NCBI RefSeq assembly: GCF_000488275.1
Contig: NZ_KI530763.1
Span: forward strand, 430,840-494,839
DNA: 64,000 nucleotides
Reading direction: 5' to 3'
Origin: Acinetobacter brisouii CIP 110357
Lineage (GTDB): Bacteria > Pseudomonadota > Gammaproteobacteria > Pseudomonadales > Moraxellaceae
Part shown: piece by piece, positions 52,825 to 64,000 of the stretch
How the letters are laid out: each line of letters opens with the position of its first letter
Numbering within the stretch: the first letter of the stretch is position 1
Notes under the pieces: model-generated
What the model was told of the DNA's origin: nothing
Seen by the model: only the letters and a program-made list of their open reading frames with translations
Databases searched by the model: none
Program-made: the position numbers and the translations under genes

Positions 52825-53290
52825 TATAAGCTGAGTCCAAGGTATTATGTTTATGGTTGATAAGCATAAATAAACTTATGATTTGGATATTGCACACAGT
52901 AAAACTAGAAATGGTCTAAATTTGACTGAGTAATCTGCTCTATGAATTATGGATAACTCAAAACTTATCCACAGTTATTTACGATTTCCCCTCAGTTATC
53001 AACAGTGATAATTCACAATATCATATTCTATACTGACTAGAATTTAGACTGTATTTGATTGAAGATCAACGTATTAGAAGGTATTTTTTAATTTCCTTCT
53101 TATATTTCACTGAATATTGGTTAGTGAATACAATCAATAAATGTCACTAAATTACATTTTTATTGACCGTAACTGTTCAAATTAACCAACAACTGACGGT
53201 AATCATCGCTGGTTTAATTAAACGATTGTGATCACAAAAAAGCAAGTTCACAGAATGCTGTTGTTCATGTGAAGTATGCGCCAGAAAAAT
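52825..53290. other. Gap with a small DnaA-box group
   Basis: No gene is visible. A perfect DnaA box TTATCCACA lies at 52965-52973, with near matches TATGGATAA (52948) and TTATCAACA (52996). A 12-bp palindrome TTGTGATCACAA lies at 53226-53237. The sequence is AT-rich but lacks the palindromic TTGAATTTAAATTCAA elements seen at oriC. Confidence 0.6.
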
Positions 53291-53291
53291 C

Positions 53292-53317
53292 AAAGCTCAG
53301 TCCTAAGACCGAGCTTT
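53292..53317 (-). terminator. Terminator of the ABC-F gene
   Basis: The stem AAAGCTC / GAGCTTT with further inner pairing (one mismatch), nine bases after the stop codon. Confidence 0.7.
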
Positions 53318-53325
53318 GTATTTCA

Positions 53326-55263
53326 TTAACCTTCAAATGAACTTTCAAGCTCTTCAAGTTCCATCATTAACTCAAGTATTTGTTCTTCCACGTGTTCAAG
53401 CTGCTGTTTAAGGTCGGTTTGCTCATTCATCAGTTTGAGCAAATCATCTTTACGATTGGCATCATAAAGACTTGAATCAGCCAATTTTTCTTCAATCATG
53501 GCCAAACGAGGCTGTAATTTTTCAACTTTAGCTTCAGCATTTTCGATATTTTTACGAATCGGGCGGGTCAGATCGCGGCGGCGAGCAGCTTCTTTACGTT
53601 GTGCTTCTTTATCCGTTTTTGAAATTGCAGGCTTTTCTTCCACCAAGGATTGAACAGGTGCGCTCGGCTGTTGCCCATTTTTCATGATGTCCAGACGGGC
53701 TTGACGTAACCAGTCGGCATAAGCCGCCAGATCACCTTCAAACTCTTTGCTACGTCCCGCATGAACCAAAATCAGCTCATCACAGACACTCGCGATCAGT
53801 TGGCGTTCATGCGATACCAGTACCACAGCACCTTCAAAGTCTTGCAAAGCCATGGTTAAGGCATGACGCATATCCAAATCTAAATGGTTGGTTGGCTCAT
53901 CCAGAATCAACACATTTGGGCGTTTCCAGACGATCAGCGCCAAGGCCAGACGTGCACGCTCACCACCCGAAAAGCTCTCGGAAGGTGTGTCCATACGTTC
54001 ACCACTAAAGCCGAAACTGCCCAAGAAGGAACGTAAAGTCGCTTCGCTGATTTTAGGATCAGCAATACGCGCGAGTTGCAGCATCGGGCTGGCATTACCA
54101 TCTAACGCATCCATCTGGTGCTGGGCAAAGTAGCCAATATTGAGTAATTCTGAAGCCTTACGATGACCACGCAGTAATGGCAAATCACCCACCAGTGATT
54201 TGATCAGGGTCGATTTACCAGCACCATTCATGCCCAATAAACCAATGCGACTGGTCGGGGTAATCTGTAAATTGACGTTGGTGACAATCAGTTTATCTCC
54301 ATAGCCAATATCAGCATGCTCCAGTTCCAGTAACGGTGAACTCATCTTGGTCGGTTCACGGAAGCTGAAGGTAAATGGGGTATCCACATGCGCGGCAGAA
54401 AGCTCCTGCATGCGTTCCAGTTGTTTGATACGGCTTTGTGCTTGTTTGGCTTTGGTGGCTTGTGCTTTAAAGCGGTCAATATATTTTTGCAAATGTGCAC
54501 GAGTTTCGAGCTGCTTTTCGTAAGCCTGTTGCTGCTGGGCAAGGCGTTCGCTACGGGTACGCTCAAAGGTTGAATAATTGCCTGTATATAAAGTCAGTTC
54601 CTGATTTTCGATATGCAGAATATGATCGGTAATGGCATCGAGGAAATCACGGTCATGCGAAATCAGCACCAACGTTCCTGCATAGGCTTTGAGCCAGTCT
54701 TCCAGCCATAAAATCGCATCCAGATCCAAGTGGTTGGTCGGTTCGTCCAGCAACAGCAAATCAGAACGGCTCATCAGGGTACGTGCCAGATTCAAGCGCA
54801 TCCGCCATCCACCCGAGAAACTTGCCACACTCAGCTCGGACTGATGTTCAAAAAAGCCCAAACCCGCCATCAGTTGAGAGGCTTTGGCTGGCGCCGAATA
54901 ACCGTTAATTTCATCAAAACGGCCATATAGATGCGCCAGATCATCGTTACTGAGCTGATCAGGGTGGTCGAGTTTGTTTTGAATGTCCCAATATTCTTCA
55001 TCGCCTGAAAGCACAAAATCAATGGCTTTCATGTCCAGCGCTTCAATTTCCTGTGCCATATGCGCCACAGTCCAGACATTTGGACGAGTTAAAGAACCAC
55101 CATCTGATTCCATCCCACCGAGTAAGGCTGAAAAAAGAGTTGATTTCCCTGCGCCATTGACCCCAGTTAAACCTATTTTCCAACCAGGATGCAGTTGCAT
55201 CGAGGCTTTTTGAAATAACACGCGTCCACCGCGACGTAAGCTAAGTTGGTCAAGTTGAATCAT
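53326..55263 (-). CDS. ABC-F ATPase, YheS-like
   Basis: Soluble tandem ABC protein that acts on ribosomes rather than transporting. 645 residues: first ABC domain with GVNGAGKST and SFSGGWRMRLNLA, a linker (about 240-310) rich in Lys/Gln/Ala, second ABC domain with GMNGAGKST and SFSGGERARLALAL, and a C-terminal coiled coil (about 545-640). The sequence follows E. coli YheS closely from IQLDQLSLRRGGRVLF onward, including SHDRDFLDAITDHILHIE. The start at 55263 fits this homology. Confidence 0.93.
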   Translation of the reverse strand: MIQLDQLSLRRGGRVLFQKASMQLHPGWKIGLTGVNGAGKSTLFSALLGGMESDGGSLTRPNVWTVAHMAQEIEALDMKAIDFVLSGDEEYWDIQNKLDHPDQLSNDDLAHLYGRFDEINGYSAPAKASQLMAGLGFFEHQSELSVASFSGGWRMRLNLARTLMSRSDLLLLDEPTNHLDLDAILWLEDWLKAYAGTLVLISHDRDFLDAITDHILHIENQELTLYTGNYSTFERTRSERLAQQQQAYEKQLETRAHLQKYIDRFKAQATKAKQAQSRIKQLERMQELSAAHVDTPFTFSFREPTKMSSPLLELEHADIGYGDKLIVTNVNLQITPTSRIGLLGMNGAGKSTLIKSLVGDLPLLRGHRKASELLNIGYFAQHQMDALDGNASPMLQLARIADPKISEATLRSFLGSFGFSGERMDTPSESFSGGERARLALALIVWKRPNVLILDEPTNHLDLDMRHALTMALQDFEGAVVLVSHERQLIASVCDELILVHAGRSKEFEGDLAAYADWLRQARLDIMKNGQQPSAPVQSLVEEKPAISKTDKEAQRKEAARRRDLTRPIRKNIENAEAKVEKLQPRLAMIEEKLADSSLYDANRKDDLLKLMNEQTDLKQQLEHVEEQILELMMELEELESSFEG

Positions 55264-55450
55264 AAAAGTTTTAACTGGGTAGCAATTTGTGCTTATTCTA
55301 ATCAGGAATCCTGATAAAACCAAATTGCCATGTTAAAATTGAGTAAATTGCTAGGAATTGAATTTTTCCAACAGCAGCCCCATTTTGAATATGCTATGAT
55401 TGCGCAAATTGTCTTCAGACAAAACGAAATTGATGTGAGGAATGCCCACG

Positions 55451-55786
55451 ATGAGTACTCAAGCTTTAGTGCTTACAGATAATGCTGCGAACAAAGTCCG
55501 CCAACTTCGTGACAGTGAAGGCAACCAAGAGTTGATGTTGCGTGTGTATGTGACGGGTGGTGGCTGTTCTGGTTTTTCTTACGGCTTTAACTTTGCTGAA
55601 AATGCCAATGAAGATGATGCTGCTTTTGAAAATGGCGATGTCAAAATGTTGGTCGATTCTTTGAGTTATCAATATTTAGTTGGCTCAGTGGTTGACTATG
55701 TGGAAGGTCTGGAAGGTTCGCGTTTTATTGTGCAGAACCCGAATGCAACAACAACCTGTGGTTGTGGTTCATCATTCTCGATTTGA
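55451..55786 (+). CDS. erpA: Iron-sulfur cluster insertion protein ErpA
   Basis: A-type carrier that delivers [4Fe-4S] or [2Fe-2S] clusters to apoproteins, including isoprenoid-synthesis enzymes. 111 residues with the three cluster cysteines C39, C103 and C105 ([10 protein letters not shown] and [12 protein letters not shown]). The ATG at 55451 is chosen because GAGG sits 11 bp before it; an ATG at 55442 is too close. Divergent from the ABC-F gene. Confidence 0.95.
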   Translation: MSTQALVLTDNAANKVRQLRDSEGNQELMLRVYVTGGGCSGFSYGFNFAENANEDDAAFENGDVKMLVDSLSYQYLVGSVVDYVEGLEGSRFIVQNPNATTTCGCGSSFSI

Positions 55787-55795
55787 TTCGCACAT

Positions 55796-55836
55796 AAAAA
55801 AAGCCCTGCCATAGTAGATGAGCAGGGCTTTTTTTA
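55796..55836. terminator. Bidirectional terminator between erpA and anmK
   Basis: The stem AAGCCCTGC / GCAGGGCTT, extended by flanking seven-base A and T runs, between converging genes. Confidence 0.9.
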
Positions 55837-55853
55837 TGTTTTGGAAAATAGCA

Positions 55854-56981
55854 CTAAACTGCGGTGATACTGCCCAAAATACGCAGACCACGCGCGCCTG
55901 TCACCGCAGGCAAGTTGCCACTGAGCTGTTTCACAAAACGCATGGCTAACCAGGCAAATGCCGTGGCTTCAACCCACGTTGGTGATAAACCGAGTACATC
56001 GGTGGTTTGTACTGCCCAGTGATGTTTGCGTAAACGCCAGCGCAACTGCTCTAAAATATGTGAATTATAAGCACCGCCACCACAGACATAAACTTCGCCA
56101 TTTTCAAGTCCTGAACGGTAAATGGCTTTTTGAATGGCACGCACTGTGAGTTTGGCTAAAGTCGCCTGAATGTTTTCAGGAGTATCTTCAAGTTCATTAT
56201 ACAAAATGTCGTTACGCCAATCGCTGAGCTGTTGATCTAGCCACTCGAGGTTGAAGTCTTCACGTCCCGTACTTTTGGGTGGCTCTTTGGAGAAAAACTC
56301 ATGTGCATAGAGCCGATCCATTAAAGAACGGATTGGTGTGCCGTAGGCTGCCCAGTCACCATTATCATCATAAGGATGGCCTGTATAACGCTCGCACCAT
56401 GCGTCCATTAAAATGTTGGCAGGGCCTGTATCGAAACCATAGACCTTTTCAGGTTGATTGGCAGGTAAAATACTGACATTGGCAATGCCGCCTAAATTTA
56501 AAATCACCCGATCAATCGCGGCATGTTGAAATAGTGCCTGATGAAATGCGGGAACCAAAGGCGCACCTTGTCCACCTGCTGCCATATCGCGGCGGCGAAA
56601 ATCTGAAACCACAGGAATCTGGGTGAGTTCGGTAATAATATTGGGATCGCCAATCTGTAAGGTAAAACCGTGTTCGGGACGATGACGAATGGTTTGTCCA
56701 TGTGAGCCAATCGCTTTGATTTTACTGCGATCGATCTGATTTTTTTCAATCAGTTGGTTAATGCCATGTCCAATCATGCTGGCAAGTGCAACATCGGCTT
56801 TACCCATCCGATCAATTTCATTGTCGTCAGGTAACGTCAGTGCCATGAGCTGATCTTGTAAATCAGGATCAAAGGGCACAGTAAGTGTTGCATGAAGCTG
56901 TAATGGGTCAAATGAGGCGGCTACGATGTCGACACCGTCCATACTTGTTCCCGTCATCACTCCAATATAGATGTCTGACAT
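55854..56981 (-). CDS. anmK: Anhydro-N-acetylmuramic acid kinase
   Basis: Phosphorylates and opens 1,6-anhydro-MurNAc, giving MurNAc-6-P in peptidoglycan recycling. 375 residues. GVMTGTSMDGVDIVAASF is the N-terminal signature, then GSHGQTIRHRP, NLGGIANVS, FDTGPANILMDAW and VCGGGAYN. Its product would be the substrate of the MupP-like phosphatase at 1.2 kb. The start at 56981 (MSDIYIG) is the family form. Divergent from tyrS, as in Pseudomonas. Confidence 0.95.
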   Translation of the reverse strand: MSDIYIGVMTGTSMDGVDIVAASFDPLQLHATLTVPFDPDLQDQLMALTLPDDNEIDRMGKADVALASMIGHGINQLIEKNQIDRSKIKAIGSHGQTIRHRPEHGFTLQIGDPNIITELTQIPVVSDFRRRDMAAGGQGAPLVPAFHQALFQHAAIDRVILNLGGIANVSILPANQPEKVYGFDTGPANILMDAWCERYTGHPYDDNGDWAAYGTPIRSLMDRLYAHEFFSKEPPKSTGREDFNLEWLDQQLSDWRNDILYNELEDTPENIQATLAKLTVRAIQKAIYRSGLENGEVYVCGGGAYNSHILEQLRWRLRKHHWAVQTTDVLGLSPTWVEATAFAWLAMRFVKQLSGNLPAVTGARGLRILGSITAV

Positions 56982-57039
56982 GAGCAACAAAGCCTGCAAT
57001 ATGCTGAAAAAGTGTTAGTATATCGCACAAATTGAATAA

Positions 57040-58275
<1,236 letters not shown>

Positions 58276-58297
58276 ACCTCGAAATAAATAAAAAATT

Positions 58298-58328
58298 AAA
58301 AAGGCAATCTGCAAAAGATTGCCTTTTT
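58298..58328 (+). terminator. tyrS terminator
   Basis: The stem AAAAAGGCAATCT with its complement, a 5-nt loop and a seven-T tail. Confidence 0.9.
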
Positions 58329-58413
58329 TTATGCAAAAATGCGTATAAAACCAGCAAAAACCACAAAAAAGATGAAAAAACACACACCTAAATCAAAAAG
58401 TGCTAAAAAATGC

Positions 58414-58441
58414 TTGCAAGCAGTTATGAATGGTCTATAAT
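58414..58441 (+). promoter_or_regulatory. Right rrn promoter P1
   Basis: TTGCAA, a 16-bp spacer and perfect TATAAT followed by GCG. The upstream 60 bp are A-rich like an UP element. The leader to 16S is about 345 nt. Confidence 0.8.
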
Positions 58442-58553
58442 GCGTATCCATCGGCGGTGATGCAGATAAAAACTTGTTGATTAACAAGGGCTTAGCTAGA
58501 TAGATAAGTTTTTAGTTGATTGAATGAGTTTTAAAAAATATCGAAATTACCTG

Positions 58554-58581
58554 TTGACTTTGTTTTAAAATAGAGTAACAT
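58554..58581 (+). promoter_or_regulatory. Right rrn promoter P2
   Basis: TTGACT, a 16-bp spacer and TAACAT, ending about 30 bp before the repeated region begins, so it is unique to this operon. Confidence 0.6.
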
Positions 58582-58791
58582 AGCCGACCTAGCTTGATGA
58601 TGACGAATCATCGAGAAGATCATTAAGAGAATTGGAAGAACAACTTGTGTGGATTTTTATCAGTTGATCAGTCGAATATATATTTCATTGATTGAATTGG
58701 TAGAAATTTCTCGAAGTTTATTTGAGCGAATTTTTAGTCAGTAAGATTAATGAGCCAGATTTAGCACTTTTAGTAAAGTGCAATGATTTTA

Positions 58792-60328
<1,537 letters not shown>

Positions 60329-60388
60329 ACGAAAAGACGGATTGATTGGTAAGAATCCACAACAAGTTGTTCTTCTGGTATATCGAAT

Positions 60389-60465
<77 letters not shown>

Positions 60466-60498
60466 AAGACAATTCGATATAAATTGATGATATAAGCT

Positions 60499-60574
60499 GG
60501 GGACTTAGCTTAGTTGGTAGAGCGCCTGCTTTGCACGCAGGAGGTCAGGAGTTCGACTCTCCTAGTCTCCACCA
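60499..60574 (+). tRNA. tRNA-Ala(TGC), right rrn spacer
   Basis: 76 nt with encoded CCA; anticodon loop TTTGCAC and G3-U70 pair; identical to the left copy. Confidence 0.97.
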
Positions 60575-60938
60575 CGAATTCTGAAGATTAGAGTTCGAGC
60601 TAAAGATTACAGAATTTAGTAAGAGAAAAACCTGAAGGTTTTATTTTATTAACTTCTGTGATTTAAGTATCACGGTATTAGTGTGATCCGACGAGGGCAC
60701 ATTAACTCATTAACAGATTGGTAAAATTGAGTCTGAAATAAATTGTTCAACTCATTCATTCGAAAGAATGAAATGAGAACTAGCAAATTAACTGAATCAA
60801 GCGTTTTGGTATATGAATTAGATTGAAGCTGTACAGTGTTTAGATACACAGTACTTCAAACTGTAAGAGATTGATGAGAAATCATTGATCATGTCTTATT
60901 ACTACTTGTAGGTAATAACGACTGTTTGGGGTTGTATA
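60575..60938 (+). other. tRNA-Ala to 23S spacer (right rrn)
   Basis: 364 bp of transcribed spacer with no gene. It ends in GTTGTATAGTCAAG, which pairs with the sequence after 23S for processing. An inner hairpin uses CATTCATTC and GAATGAATG-like arms. The left operon has the same spacer at 16801-17164. Confidence 0.8.
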
Positions 60939-63828
<2,890 letters not shown>

Positions 63829-64000
63829 TACAACACCCAAGCAGTTGTATATAAAGCTTAAATCGATTCATAAAAGATCAGTTAAATCTGATCTGAAACA
63901 AAGAACTTGATTTAGTAAACGCTAGAACATAAAATTCGACTCAGTTAACCAATTTGTTAATAACTCATTTGGTACACAGTACGGTAGCAACAAGATCAAC

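Overview
The window is chromosomal DNA from a gammaproteobacterium of the genus Acinetobacter. The evidence is moderate-to-low GC content, Acinetobacter-type 16S rRNA, and gene orders typical of Acinetobacter and Pseudomonas: rpmH-rnpA-yidD-yidC-mnmE beside dnaA-dnaN-recF-gyrB, ubiG-mupP-yciK, ribF-ileS-lspA-fkpB and anmK/tyrS. The species cannot be named from sequence alone. This is the replication-origin region. oriC lies at about 45.5-45.9 kb, between rpmH and dnaA.

Layout. 0-13.4 kb: a partial dsbA, the ubiquinone / peptidoglycan-recycling / short-chain dehydrogenase cluster, an RcnB-like secreted protein, the ribF-ileS-lspA-fkpB operon, a nucleosidase, a TetR regulator, argA, and a divergent LysR/EamA pair. 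13.5-19.1 kb: a complete rRNA operon (16S, tRNA-Ile, tRNA-Ala, 23S, 5S) on the minus strand. 19.3-28.2 kb: cyclophilin, alpha/beta hydrolase, a small lipoprotein, grpE and dnaK with heat-shock-type promoters, a small membrane protein, a matrixin-like metalloprotease, and a lytic transglycosylase. 28.2-38.5 kb: purEK, mpl flanked by two PAP2 phosphatases, a terC gene behind a manganese riboswitch, guaD and hpt. 38.5-45.3 kb: dsbC, a DmeF/DmeR metal-efflux pair, doxX, then mnmE-yidC-yidD-rnpA-rpmH. 45.3-58.3 kb: oriC, dnaA-dnaN-recF-gyrB, dedA, an ABC-F ATPase, erpA, anmK and tyrS. 58.4 kb to the end: a second rRNA operon on the plus strand, cut before its 5S gene.

The two rRNA operons form an inverted repeat of at least 5.4 kb. 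Both are transcribed away from oriC, along with replication. Three near-consensus parS centromere sites (about 20.0, 39.3 and 49.05 kb) and further DnaA-box groups at 28.4-28.6 kb and 52.95 kb mark the region as an origin/segregation domain. The 28.2-28.6 kb gap shares an exact 18-bp AT-rich palindrome with oriC.

The most interesting candidate is an unannotated small RNA upstream of argA (about 11.34-11.50 kb, plus strand). It has four consecutive hairpins that each present an A(N)GGA-type loop, and the last is an intrinsic terminator. An 18-bp palindrome matching the GacA upstream activating sequence lies before it. This is the layout of a CsrA/RsmA-sequestering RNA. Other regulatory finds are the RcnR-type operator between dmeF and dmeR, a LysR box, a DnaA box inside the dnaA promoter, and strong promoters for rpmH, purE and the rRNA operons. 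No transposase, prophage or CRISPR array was seen.
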